Below are positions 33,879 through 42,533 of a DNA stretch of 64,000 nucleotides, piece by piece. Under the pieces are notes generated by a model. The model saw only the letters and a program-made list of their open reading frames with translations. It was not told the DNA's origin and did no database searches. The translations under genes and the position numbers were made by a program. Origin of the DNA: Runella sp. (GTDB lineage: Bacteria; Bacteroidota; Bacteroidia; Cytophagales; Spirosomataceae); the NCBI GenBank assembly GCA_023254175.1, contig JALQYJ010000116.1:55429-119428 (forward strand), in the 5' to 3' direction. Position 1 is the first letter of the stretch. Each line of letters opens with the position of its first letter.

Positions 33879-33911
33879 GTTGGGGAGATTCTTACTCAAA
33901 CTCTCCCCAAC
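33879..33911 (-). terminator. probable terminator of the leucyl aminopeptidase gene
   Basis: GTTGGGGAG (33879-33887) pairs with CTCCCCAAC (33903-33911), 15-base loop, followed on the minus strand by a moderately T-rich tail. It lies 5 bases past the stop. Confidence 0.5.
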
Positions 33912-33916
33912 TTGTG

Positions 33917-35365
33917 TTAATTACTGACATAAGAACGGAGCCAATCAATCAGTAATCGAACACCGTAGGCTGTTCCTGACTTCATACTTCCAAATTCAGA
34001 ATCAGCAAAAGCGGTCCCTGCAATGTCTAAATGCGCCCAAGAAGGGTGATTATTAGTAAAAACTTCCAAAAATTTTGCAGCTACAATTGCCCCTGCGACG
34101 GGTTTTCCGTGATAGTTTTTTATATCTGCCACATCTGATTTAAGCTCATCTTTGTAATCATCCCAAATAGGCAAACGCCATACTTTTTCATCCGTTACGA
34201 TACCGCTTTTGTACAAACTCTGCGCAAGCGTATCGTTATTTGTAAACAAGCCAGCGGCAACATACCCCAAAGTAGCCACACAACTGCCCGTAAGTGTAGC
34301 TAAGTCAATGATGGTTTCTAACTGAAAATGACGATGGGCATACGTTAAGCCATCAGCTAAAATCAAACGGCCTTCGGCATCAGTATCTATCACTTCAATG
34401 GTTTTGCCAGAATAGCTACCTATTACGTCGCCTGGTTTGATGGCAAGGCCGTCCATCGTATTTTCGGTAGAGGGGATAATGCCTACCAAATTGACAGGAA
34501 GCTTTAATTTGGCGGCTAACTCTACTGTTCCTAGTACTGCGGCTGCCCCGCCCATATCCGACTTCATATAGTGCATATTGGTAGAAGGCTTGAGCGATAC
34601 CCCGCCCGTGTCAAAGGTCACGCCTTTTCCGACTAAACCAATGGTCTTGGCGGCTGCGGGGTGGGTGTAGTGCATGACGATAAAACGTGGTGGGTTTTTA
34701 CTGCCAGCTGATACTGCCAACAGTGCATGTAATCCCATTTCAACGCATTGTTTTTCATCAAATACCTGTACAGAATAACCGTGAGTGTTTCCCGAAGAAA
34801 CAGCCCAATCGGCCAAAATTTGAGGATATTTATGACTCGATGGTGCATTCATCAAATCCATTACCCGAGTTTGAGTATGTGCAGTAGCTACGCCGTTCTG
34901 GGCTGCTTGAGTTGCCAAATCGACGTCTTTTTCATCTACAATCAGCCACAATTGTGAGTTCCGTTCAAAAAACGAAGGTTCTGCCGATTTTCCAGTTTTG
35001 TATAATCCCAGATCATAATCCCCTAACCAAAGTCCGTTAGCCACGGCTTCTATCTCATTTGTAGACAGCCCGTGGGCGTACAAAGCCACTACATCAGGAA
35101 GTTTCCTTTTATGGTTAAAAAAGAAGGATCGCAACACTTTGATATAGTCAGCCGATTTTGGTGATTTGCCTAATCCAAGTAAGTATATTTTTGTACCATT
35201 GCTATACACCACTTGAGTCTGTTTAAAATCGGCTTTAAAATCCCGAATTAACCAATCTGTATTTGAAAATTGCGCCAAACGTTCGGTTAAAGAATCGTTT
35301 TGGCAAAAAAGATGTACCTCGGCCTGTGCCGGTCTCGGCAATTGATGAACTACGTCTATGTTCAT
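33917..35365 (-). CDS. pepA: leucyl aminopeptidase (M17 family)
   Basis: A 482-residue cytosolic metallopeptidase. The C-terminal catalytic domain carries GKGVTFDTGGVSLKPS (metal-binding Lys and Asp), YMKSDMGGAAAV and the M17 signature DTDAEGRLILADG. The N-terminal domain is less conserved, as usual. It releases N-terminal amino acids, preferring leucine, using two metal ions, and usually forms hexamers. It is the last of a loose leftward series (menC, molybdoenzyme, pepA), with gaps of 71-114 bases, and a hairpin follows its stop. Confidence 0.93.
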   Translation of the reverse strand: MNIDVVHQLPRPAQAEVHLFCQNDSLTERLAQFSNTDWLIRDFKADFKQTQVVYSNGTKIYLLGLGKSPKSADYIKVLRSFFFNHKRKLPDVVALYAHGLSTNEIEAVANGLWLGDYDLGLYKTGKSAEPSFFERNSQLWLIVDEKDVDLATQAAQNGVATAHTQTRVMDLMNAPSSHKYPQILADWAVSSGNTHGYSVQVFDEKQCVEMGLHALLAVSAGSKNPPRFIVMHYTHPAAAKTIGLVGKGVTFDTGGVSLKPSTNMHYMKSDMGGAAAVLGTVELAAKLKLPVNLVGIIPSTENTMDGLAIKPGDVIGSYSGKTIEVIDTDAEGRLILADGLTYAHRHFQLETIIDLATLTGSCVATLGYVAAGLFTNNDTLAQSLYKSGIVTDEKVWRLPIWDDYKDELKSDVADIKNYHGKPVAGAIVAAKFLEVFTNNHPSWAHLDIAGTAFADSEFGSMKSGTAYGVRLLIDWLRSYVSN

Positions 35366-35424
35366 TAAAAAGTACCTTTTAAAAATTAAAAAGAGTAAAA
35401 CTAGGACTTCGCGCTCCCGTATCA

Positions 35425-35437
35425 GAATTCGACATTT
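35425..35437. repeat. CGACATT-type short repeat
   Basis: AATTCGACATTT resembles the short repeats at 14395-14427 and 15619-15630 and abuts the end of the molybdoenzyme gene. Confidence 0.3.
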
Positions 35438-36129
35438 TAACTATAACGGTCATTTCGCCATGGATAAGCAGTATTTGAGTAGCCTCGTTCCTCCCAAAAA
35501 CCAAGTTTATTTTTTGGTAAAAACTCCAGGCGTTTTATCCATTTGGACCCTTTCCATGCGTACAATTGTGGAGTTATCATTCGTGCAGGGCCACCATGCT
35601 CTTTAGGTAACGGCTCGCCATAGACCGAATGAGCAAGCAGGACATCAGGTTTAAGCGCTTCCTCCAAGGATACATTGGTAGTATAAGTATCGTAGCCATA
35701 GCACATTAGATGCGTAGCGGTCTCTTTGGGTTGAACCAAAGCCGCAATATCAATTAAACGTACGCCTGTCCAAGGCATATCCAACTTAGACCAAGTAGTT
35801 ACACAATGAAAATCGGACGTATCCTCTGTTTGTGGTAACGACATAAAATCATCCCACGTCAAAACCATTGGATGTTCAACCTCTCCATCGATGTATAAAC
35901 GCCAGCGGTCAAGAGTAACATTGGGATGATACCCTAAGTCAAGCACAGGCCACTTGGCCGTTACGGTTTGTCCTACAGGAACCAGAGGCATTCCATGACG
36001 ATTAGCTTCTCCATGCCCTTGGGGGCGCTCATCTGCGATAGAAGGCGTATTTTTCATTTTTTCTTCAAAACGCGCTTTCAGTTTCAGGCGTGCTTCGATA
36101 ATTTTATCCAACTTACTGTTTTCTTCCAT
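35437..36129 (-). CDS. sulfite-oxidase-like molybdopterin oxidoreductase
   Basis: A 230-residue protein made of one oxidoreductase molybdopterin-binding domain. The molybdenum-ligating cysteine is Cys109 in DFHCVTTWSK. GGPARMITPQLYAWKGSKW is the typical cofactor-contact region. No dimerisation domain, heme domain or signal peptide is present, so it is a short, probably cytoplasmic, YedY-like member. Its substrate is unknown. It needs the cofactor whose first step is catalysed by MoaA, encoded 14 kb away. It lies between menC and pepA on the same strand. Confidence 0.85.
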   Translation of the reverse strand: MEENSKLDKIIEARLKLKARFEEKMKNTPSIADERPQGHGEANRHGMPLVPVGQTVTAKWPVLDLGYHPNVTLDRWRLYIDGEVEHPMVLTWDDFMSLPQTEDTSDFHCVTTWSKLDMPWTGVRLIDIAALVQPKETATHLMCYGYDTYTTNVSLEEALKPDVLLAHSVYGEPLPKEHGGPARMITPQLYAWKGSKWIKRLEFLPKNKLGFWEERGYSNTAYPWRNDRYS

Positions 36130-36243
36130 GAGTCAATTCTTTGAAAAATACACAAAAAGAGACAACATAACCATAGAACGACGTCCTGATTATGACCTGA
36201 TTACTTGTAAAAACACGTTCAGAAAAGAAAAGTTCTGAGGAAT

Positions 36244-37353
36244 TTAAGGAGTCCGAGAAAGGTAAGAAGAATTTAGTCCCCCAAAATCCCAAGGACGAGA
36301 CGCGTTATAATGGAGATAGCCTTTCTCAATTTGAAGTGGACTGTCGATATTGTTGTGATAAAGTTGCCCCGTTCCTAGCCCTTGTGGCAAGGGGTTATCA
36401 AATTCGGCTGTAAATTGGGCGATGGCATTTAATCCCACATTTGACTCTAACGCCGACGTAATCCACCATCCAATTTCCAGGCGATGGGCAGTTTCAATCC
36501 ATTCCCGCGTTGCATCAAACCCTCCTAACAATGTTGGTTTTAGGATAATATACTGCGGCTTACTATTTTTAAGAAGCTTCCGTTTAGCTGCATAATCAAA
36601 ATTATCAATCAATTCTTCGTCTAGAGCAATTGGCACTGGGCTAGTTTCGCAAAGCTCGGCCATAAGCTCTAGCTGACGAGGCCGAATGGGCTGCTCAATG
36701 GAATGAATATCAAATTCGGCCAATTTTTTAAGTCTCTCTCGCACATTCGAATCATCAAAAGCGCCGTTGGCATCTACTCTAAGCGTAATTTCTTTAGCCG
36801 AAAAATGCTGACGAATATGGGCTAAAATAGCACATTCTTGCTCAAAATCTATTGCTCCAATTTTAAGCTTAATTGTATCAAAACCCGCGTTGATTTTTTC
36901 CTCTACCTGCCTGACCATAAAGTCACGGGTTCCCATCCAAACCAACCCATTGATGGGTATCGAGCTTCGGCCTTCTACGAAGCTATTTGGAAAAAGTATC
37001 CGTTTTCCTCCGTTGAGGTAATCAAGCATTGCCGATTCAAACCCAAATCGAATTGAAGGCCATTGATTTCCGACCAATTGTTCGAGAATAATCGAAATAT
37101 TCCAAGCGTATATTTCGAGGTCGAGTCGGTTAAAACTTTGGCATATCTCCTGCAATTTATCCTCAAAATCGGGGCGATCATCAATACTTAACCCTTTTAA
37201 TGGACCGCATTCACCTACCCCCATAACTGACGGTTCTACATCGTCGTATACCATCACAAACCACGAAGTTTTTTCAGTCAAAACACCTCGTGAGGTTCCC
37301 GCTTCAAACTTAAACTGTAGGTTATGTGGCTGATAGTGAACTTGTAAGGGCAT
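36244..37353 (-). CDS. menC: o-succinylbenzoate synthase (MenC, enolase superfamily)
   Basis: A 369-residue enolase-superfamily enzyme. The catalytic KxK pair is in DTIKLKIG, the metal ligands in LRVDANGAF, SIEQPIRP and ALDEEL, and the second lysine in IILKPTLLGGF. The KPTLLGG and C-terminal GLGTG words favour MenC over dipeptide epimerase. The reaction dehydrates SHCHC to o-succinylbenzoate in menaquinone synthesis, fitting the nuoA-type respiratory chain that uses menaquinone. The ATG at 37353 (MPLQVHYQP) was chosen; an upstream in-frame ATG at 37386 would reach into the divergent lpxK leader. No other men gene is adjacent. Confidence 0.85.
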   Translation of the reverse strand: MPLQVHYQPHNLQFKFEAGTSRGVLTEKTSWFVMVYDDVEPSVMGVGECGPLKGLSIDDRPDFEDKLQEICQSFNRLDLEIYAWNISIILEQLVGNQWPSIRFGFESAMLDYLNGGKRILFPNSFVEGRSSIPINGLVWMGTRDFMVRQVEEKINAGFDTIKLKIGAIDFEQECAILAHIRQHFSAKEITLRVDANGAFDDSNVRERLKKLAEFDIHSIEQPIRPRQLELMAELCETSPVPIALDEELIDNFDYAAKRKLLKNSKPQYIILKPTLLGGFDATREWIETAHRLEIGWWITSALESNVGLNAIAQFTAEFDNPLPQGLGTGQLYHNNIDSPLQIEKGYLHYNASRPWDFGGLNSSYLSRTP

Positions 37354-37431
37354 TTTAAAACAACTGTTTGGGGTAAGCAAGTGCACAATTTAGATAAAAA
37401 TACCTTACTTTGCCAAAGTCAGTTTAAGAAA

Positions 37432-38487
37432 ATGTTAAGAATCTCACTTAGTGGAATGCGATGGGTCACTTGGCCATTTAGTCTGTTGTATCAATTTATT
37501 ACTTCCGTTCGAAATTGGTTATTTGACATAGGTGCTCGTTCCATCTACCAATCTTCCATTTATACCATCAGCATTGGGAACCTTACTGTGGGAGGTACAG
37601 GAAAAACTCCACATATCGAATACTTAATTCGGCTATTCGCTAATAAATACACGATTTCGGTTTTAAGTCGTGGTTATGGCCGTAAAACCAAAGGATTTAG
37701 GCAGGCTCATCGTACCTCAAACGCCTCAGAAATTGGCGATGAACCGCTTCAAATTTTTCAAAAATTTGATGGCAACACGTCCGTATTTGTCTGCGAAAAA
37801 CGGGCTATTGGCCTTCACGAAATCGAACAAACTTTCCCTAATCCTCAGCTTATTTTGCTCGACGATGCCTACCAACATCGGGCGGTACAACCTCATCTCA
37901 ATCTTATGCTGACAGACTACGGTCGCCTTTTTTACGACGACTACGTTTTACCATTGGGATTATTGCGAGAAGGTAGAAAAGGAGCCAAACGAGCCAACGG
38001 CGTAATTGTAACCAAATGCCCTTCTTCACTCACCTTCACCGAACAACAGGTTATTGCACAAAGAATCCAAAAGTATACCGTGCCAAACACCCCCGTTTTT
38101 TTTTCTACATTTGAGTACGGCTTACCTGTTTCCTATTTTGAATCAACGGGTTTTTCTACCATGCCTTCAACCTTCTGGCTTGTTTCGGGTATAGCCCAGC
38201 CTAAATTATTGGAAGAAGCTGCTCACAAACAATTTAATGTTGTTGGACATAGTGCCATGGGCGACCACCATGAATTTACACGCGAAGAGGCGATAAAATG
38301 GGTTCAACTTTCTAAGAAGTACCCAATTTTAACCACCGAAAAAGATTTTGTTAAACTCAAACCTCTTTTGCATGAGATGAGTTTAGCTGAATGCCATTTT
38401 TATTATTGGCCCATTGAAGTACATTTTTTTGATGGGCGATTTGATAAATTTTTACTCACCGAAGTAGCAAAACAACCCCACGTTTAA
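37432..38487 (+). CDS. lpxK: tetraacyldisaccharide 4'-kinase
   Basis: A 351-residue membrane-associated kinase of lipid A synthesis. A hydrophobic N-terminus (about 10-30) anchors it; the P-loop is GNLTVGGTGKTP (about 49-60). Conserved SRGYGRKTKG and LLDDAYQHRAVQP follow, the latter carrying the catalytic DD. It phosphorylates the 4' position of the lipid A disaccharide, so the cell makes lipid A. The ATG at 37432 was chosen because the conserved region starts there; a GTG at 37381 would add 17 polar residues. Its 3' end overlaps the convergent next gene by 32 bases. Confidence 0.93.
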   Translation: MLRISLSGMRWVTWPFSLLYQFITSVRNWLFDIGARSIYQSSIYTISIGNLTVGGTGKTPHIEYLIRLFANKYTISVLSRGYGRKTKGFRQAHRTSNASEIGDEPLQIFQKFDGNTSVFVCEKRAIGLHEIEQTFPNPQLILLDDAYQHRAVQPHLNLMLTDYGRLFYDDYVLPLGLLREGRKGAKRANGVIVTKCPSSLTFTEQQVIAQRIQKYTVPNTPVFFSTFEYGLPVSYFESTGFSTMPSTFWLVSGIAQPKLLEEAAHKQFNVVGHSAMGDHHEFTREEAIKWVQLSKKYPILTTEKDFVKLKPLLHEMSLAECHFYYWPIEVHFFDGRFDKFLLTEVAKQPHV

Positions 38488-39922
38488 CAAAGGTTCGTCC
38501 CGCTTTGTCTTTGACATTAACTATATACGTATATAGCCCAACTGGCACTTGCTGATTATTGGCGGCTCCATTCCAAAAACGTTGATCAGCCGTACTTCGA
38601 AACAACGGAGCACCCCAACGGTCATAAACCTCCACTTGAACCTCCGTGCTGGGGTCGGCTTTGATTTCGAAAAGGTCATTGATACCATCACCATTAGGTG
38701 AAAAAGCATCGGGGATGAATACATTTGCCAAAGAAACACAAAGAATAGGAGGTGCGTCAGCACATACTTTATTGGAGAGAACGGTACCATCGCGTGTGTC
38801 GATTTGCAACCGATAACAGCTTTTCGTATCACATTCTCCCGCTCTATCTTCTCGATATAACTCCGTGATTGAGGGATTCCACCAAGGCATTCCGTTGCGA
38901 GTCAGCCCCATCTTAGTTACTTCGGTAGGGCGTCGGTAGGGGGCTATGCTTATGATGTTTGCTTCTACAGTAGGGGCAACTTTAAGAAAGTTAACACAAA
39001 GTACATTGGATTCTAACAACGCGATGCAACTTTCACGGGGTTTAACTTTATAACAAAAGACTTTATTGGTATCAACCAATACTTTTACTTTCTCCCCATT
39101 TGTTCTGAACACTTTACCAGTTGTTAGAAACTGTCCTGCTCCTTCTTGGCGGTACAATTCTAATTCAATCGCATTAGGGTTCGAAACCCGTATTTCTGCG
39201 GTTGTCGCATCCAAAATTTCTAGGGTATCGAGTTTAGCTAATTTTGAACCAGCTTCAAGCACTACGACACGACTACTTTTACCTATACAAACACTAGGGC
39301 GCCCCTGTACGACAATTTGCTTAGGCTTTGTATCTTTGTATTGGTGCTCAGTGGTCAAATTAAGATTGATAATAGTAATATCTCCATCACCCCATTCAAT
39401 GACATATTCGTCGTAAGGGGCTGCAGCTTGATTCGTGATTGTAAGAGTTACCTTGCCATTTTCACAAGGTACAACTTTAAACTCAGGCGGTATTGTTTCC
39501 TGTACTTTCACCTGCTTACACGCTCTGAGGGCTTGTCCTTGCGCATTACTAGAAAGCTGCATTATTACATATACTCCACTCTTGGTATAAGTAAAGTTTC
39601 TTGTGGTATCTTGTTTATACGAAGTTGCGTTCGGATTTCCCCCCTTATAATCGTAGATGTACCGACTCTTTGTTGAGCCTACTTGAGTATTTTGCACTTT
39701 CACTGTAAAAGGAGCACAGCCTGTTTCGCTCGAAATAGAAAAGTCACCACTTCCTACGCCAAGCGCATTGTAACATTGGTTATCGGGAATTTGTTGGGCA
39801 AAAAGACCTTGAGTAGCTACAAACAAACAGCAGTAAAACACCCACATTATCCCCCATTTTGAGGATAAAAGTAAGTGAAGATAAGAATGGGTTATACGGT
39901 AGTTTTCGCCCAAAATTTGCAT
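38456..39922 (-). CDS. PKD-containing protein with T9SS type B sorting domain
   Basis: A 488-residue secreted protein. A signal peptide ends at about GLFAQQ; the true start may be the inner ATG at 39847 (MWVFYCCLF), as the first ATG gives an over-long leader. PKD-like beta domains fill the middle (GCAPFTVKVQN and similar). The C-terminal ~85 residues are a gliding-motility/CHU_C sorting domain: FIPDAFSPNGDGINDLF, VEVYDRWG, WNGAANNQQVPVGLYTYIV. This directs export and surface attachment through the type IX system. Its 3' end overlaps lpxK convergently. Confidence 0.88.
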   Translation of the reverse strand: MQILGENYRITHSYLHLLLSSKWGIMWVFYCCLFVATQGLFAQQIPDNQCYNALGVGSGDFSISSETGCAPFTVKVQNTQVGSTKSRYIYDYKGGNPNATSYKQDTTRNFTYTKSGVYVIMQLSSNAQGQALRACKQVKVQETIPPEFKVVPCENGKVTLTITNQAAAPYDEYVIEWGDGDITIINLNLTTEHQYKDTKPKQIVVQGRPSVCIGKSSRVVVLEAGSKLAKLDTLEILDATTAEIRVSNPNAIELELYRQEGAGQFLTTGKVFRTNGEKVKVLVDTNKVFCYKVKPRESCIALLESNVLCVNFLKVAPTVEANIISIAPYRRPTEVTKMGLTRNGMPWWNPSITELYREDRAGECDTKSCYRLQIDTRDGTVLSNKVCADAPPILCVSLANVFIPDAFSPNGDGINDLFEIKADPSTEVQVEVYDRWGAPLFRSTADQRFWNGAANNQQVPVGLYTYIVNVKDKAGRTFVKRGVVLLLR

Positions 39923-39951
39923 TCATTTGAGACTTTTTCGTAAAAATAACA

Positions 39952-39983
39952 CAATAGCGGGACAAAAATTGTACCCGCTATTG
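39952..39983 (-). terminator. intrinsic terminator of the GMC operon
   Basis: CAATAGCGGG (39952-39961) pairs perfectly with CCCGCTATTG (39974-39983), 12-base loop, with a T-rich tail on the minus strand. Confidence 0.7.
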
Positions 39984-40010
39984 AAAAATACAAAAGTATT
40001 TAAGAAATAT

Positions 40011-40640
40011 CTAAGAATCGTAGCTCAAACCGTACTGCTTCAATACTTCCGGAGGTACTCCTTCCCAATTGTTTGGACGATTACCTACGTAACCTAAATA
40101 ATTGAACCCGATTTGCGTAGTAAAATATCCAGTCGCTGTCAAATTGCGCATCAAGTTGAAGAATGCCACCCCCTGGCTCATTTCTGGCTTTGCCTGTTCT
40201 GGATAAGCAATTTGGTCTAACATTTTGGTCTGTTCACTTTTGGTACATGTCACAAACTTCTTTCCAAACTGCTTTAAACATTGGGTATCTAACCAGCTCA
40301 ACCCACCTCGCATTGGCGTTTGGTGCTGAGTCATATCCTTCACAATAAACTCAATAAAATCGGGCACTTTGGCTTCCAACGCCCCACCGTGCTGACCGTC
40401 GGGAGGTATGATATAGTTTGCCAATACACTGATGGTCTGCTTTTCATGGGGCGTAAAAAAAACCTCTGCCGCAATCTTAGCATCACGAACACGCTCCGCT
40501 GCACTTTTACCGTTTTTAAAATCAGATAATGATAAGGGGGCTTCGGCTTTTTTAGGAACATCAGCCTTTGCTTCTGTACCTACAACCGTCGCCGTAATTG
40601 TCCCAAGGGAAATCGCTTTTAAGGTGTCTCTGCGTTTCAT
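40011..40640 (-). CDS. gluconate 2-dehydrogenase subunit 3-like protein, Tat signal
   Basis: A 209-residue protein. The N-terminus MKRRDTLKAI with following hydrophobic stretch and AKAD resembles a twin-arginine signal. Mature sequence has FTPHEKQTISVLANYIIPPD, the subunit 3 signature. These small subunits chaperone and export the FAD-containing GMC subunit to the periplasm, where sugars or sugar acids are oxidised. The start overlaps the stop of the GMC gene by 4 bases (ATGA), showing tight coupling, and a terminator follows. Confidence 0.85.
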   Translation of the reverse strand: MKRRDTLKAISLGTITATVVGTEAKADVPKKAEAPLSLSDFKNGKSAAERVRDAKIAAEVFFTPHEKQTISVLANYIIPPDGQHGGALEAKVPDFIEFIVKDMTQHQTPMRGGLSWLDTQCLKQFGKKFVTCTKSEQTKMLDQIAYPEQAKPEMSQGVAFFNLMRNLTATGYFTTQIGFNYLGYVGNRPNNWEGVPPEVLKQYGLSYDS

Positions 40641-42376
40641 AGGTTTGCTTTTTTACGTTGGTCAATAATGTATTCAGAAGCCCGCATCGACAATGCAAGT
40701 ATTGTCCAAGTTGGGTTTTTATCCGCTTGTGATACGAAAGTACCCGCATCTACCACAAATACGTTGCGCGCATCGTGTAGTTGGCTGTAGCGGTTAGTCA
40801 CTGATTTAGAAGGGTCATCGCCCATCCGAGTTGTGCCTACTTCGTGAATGATACGACCTGGCGCTGCCAACCCATAATTTGATTCAGGACCTGGTTTAGG
40901 GCCTGTTGGAATCCCTCCCATCGCAGTGATGATTTCCTCGAAGGTATCCTGCATGTGTTTCGCCTGCTTAATCTCGTGTTCCGACCACTTATAATTGAAT
41001 CGAAGTACTGGAATACCGTATTTATCAACCATGTTCGGGTCAATTTCGCAGTAGTTATCTTCGCGAGCAATTGCCTCACCACGTCCTGCCATACCAAAAT
41101 TGGCTCCGTAGAAGTGACGATAATCTTCTTTCAACGAGAGGCCATATCCACCCGCAGGTTTTTTGTTCCCGTCTTTACCTGGGTACTTTCCGTTCATGTT
41201 TTCCATGCCAAAGCCAAAACCATAACCTGGCATTCCCATACCACCACCGTACTCAATGTGGTAACCGCGAGGAAAGTCGAGTTTTTTATCGTTCAACCAC
41301 CAAGGCGTGTAGACGTGCATCCCGCCTACGCCATCTTCGTTATAACGCTTTCTATCAACCAAATGAGGCAAGAACGCACTACGACCAGCTCCTGTCGAAT
41401 CGTGAAGATACTTGCCAAGAACACCGCTAGAGTTACCTAAGCCTTTTGTATGACGCGACGACTTAGAATTCATCAACAAACGCGCTGATTCACAAGCACT
41501 AGCCGCTAGTACAACGATTTTAGCACGTACGGTATATTCTTGCAAATTTTGCTTATCAACGTACGAAACCCCCGTAGCAATACCGTCTTGATTGGTAATC
41601 ACTTCACGCGCCATGGCATTCGTAAATACCGTTACGTTTCCTGTCTTTACAGCGGGTTTAACCAATACCGACGACGACGAAAAGTCGGCATAAGCTTGGC
41701 AACCACGGCTACACTGCGAACAGTAGAAACATTGACCACGCTCGTTGTTAATCGGTTTTGTCAAAATCGACAAACGCGACGGAATCACAGGAATATTAAT
41801 TTTTTTACCCGCTTTTTTAAGGAATAACTCGTGCAAACGTGGTTTAGGTGGAGGTAAAAAGATACCATCTGGTTCGTTGGGAATGTTTTCAACACTACCA
41901 AAAATCCCCACAAGGCGATCTACTTTATCATAATAAGGCTTAACATCCTCGTACCCAATCGGCCAGTTGTCGCCTAAACCATCTACATCTTTCCGTTTAA
42001 AGTCTAGCGGACCAAAACGAAGCGAGATACGCCCCCAGTGATTGGTACGTCCTCCGAGCATCCGCGAACGAAACCAGTCAAACTGTGTCCCACTTTTACG
42101 GGTGTAAGGCTCGCCTTCAAGCTCCCAGCCTCCCCAGGCGGCGTCAAAGTCTCCAAATGGACGATGAGTACTAGCACCGCGGCGTGGCGACTCCCATGGA
42201 TTTTTAAGTTGAGTAATGTACTTAGGGTCGGCAGGGTCATACCAAGGCCCTGCTTCTAGCAAGGCTACTTTAGCCCCCGATTCTGCCAATACCTTGGCAG
42301 CCATCCCCCCTCCTGCGCCCGAACCAACAATACAGACGTCGTAAACGGTGGGTTGCTCTTTGATTTGGAAACTCAT
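40637..42376 (-). CDS. GMC-family FAD dehydrogenase, large subunit
   Basis: A 579-residue flavoenzyme. The FAD loop is CIVGSGAGGGMAA (about 14-26); the C-terminal GMC domain has HEVGTTRMG and NPTWTILALSMRASEYI. A cysteine cluster CFYCSQCSRGC lies in the middle, as in dehydrogenases with a bound iron-sulfur cluster. It lacks a signal peptide and is probably carried across the membrane with its Tat-signal partner. The substrate is likely a sugar, polyol or sugar acid. The start at 42376 is supported by a promoter at 42412-42443; an in-frame codon at 42442 lies upstream of the predicted transcript. Confidence 0.9.
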   Translation of the reverse strand: MSFQIKEQPTVYDVCIVGSGAGGGMAAKVLAESGAKVALLEAGPWYDPADPKYITQLKNPWESPRRGASTHRPFGDFDAAWGGWELEGEPYTRKSGTQFDWFRSRMLGGRTNHWGRISLRFGPLDFKRKDVDGLGDNWPIGYEDVKPYYDKVDRLVGIFGSVENIPNEPDGIFLPPPKPRLHELFLKKAGKKINIPVIPSRLSILTKPINNERGQCFYCSQCSRGCQAYADFSSSSVLVKPAVKTGNVTVFTNAMAREVITNQDGIATGVSYVDKQNLQEYTVRAKIVVLAASACESARLLMNSKSSRHTKGLGNSSGVLGKYLHDSTGAGRSAFLPHLVDRKRYNEDGVGGMHVYTPWWLNDKKLDFPRGYHIEYGGGMGMPGYGFGFGMENMNGKYPGKDGNKKPAGGYGLSLKEDYRHFYGANFGMAGRGEAIAREDNYCEIDPNMVDKYGIPVLRFNYKWSEHEIKQAKHMQDTFEEIITAMGGIPTGPKPGPESNYGLAAPGRIIHEVGTTRMGDDPSKSVTNRYSQLHDARNVFVVDAGTFVSQADKNPTWTILALSMRASEYIIDQRKKANL

Positions 42377-42411
42377 ACTGATAGAAACGATTGGGTTTTT
42401 AAAATTTTTGT

Positions 42412-42443
42412 CAAATATAAAAAAGCACGATGCCACACTCAAA
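42412..42443 (-). promoter_or_regulatory. Bacteroidota-type promoter of the GMC operon
   Basis: On the minus strand TTTG (42440-42443), exactly 20 bases, TATATTTG (42412-42419). Leader about 29 bases to the ATG at 42376. Confidence 0.65.
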
Positions 42444-42507
42444 TACTGTAAATTTACTAGCGAAGGCTAGCATTATTTTAAAGTCATTCGTTCCAAATCT
42501 TTTTCAG

Positions 42508-42515
42508 TAAATTTG
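42508..42515 (+). promoter_or_regulatory. candidate -7 box at the start of the glycan locus
   Basis: TAAATTTG fits TAnnTTTG. Predicted start about 42522, giving a ~12-base leader to the ATG at 42534. No matching TTG upstream. Confidence 0.4.
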
Positions 42516-42533
42516 CTGGCCTATTTATTGAAT

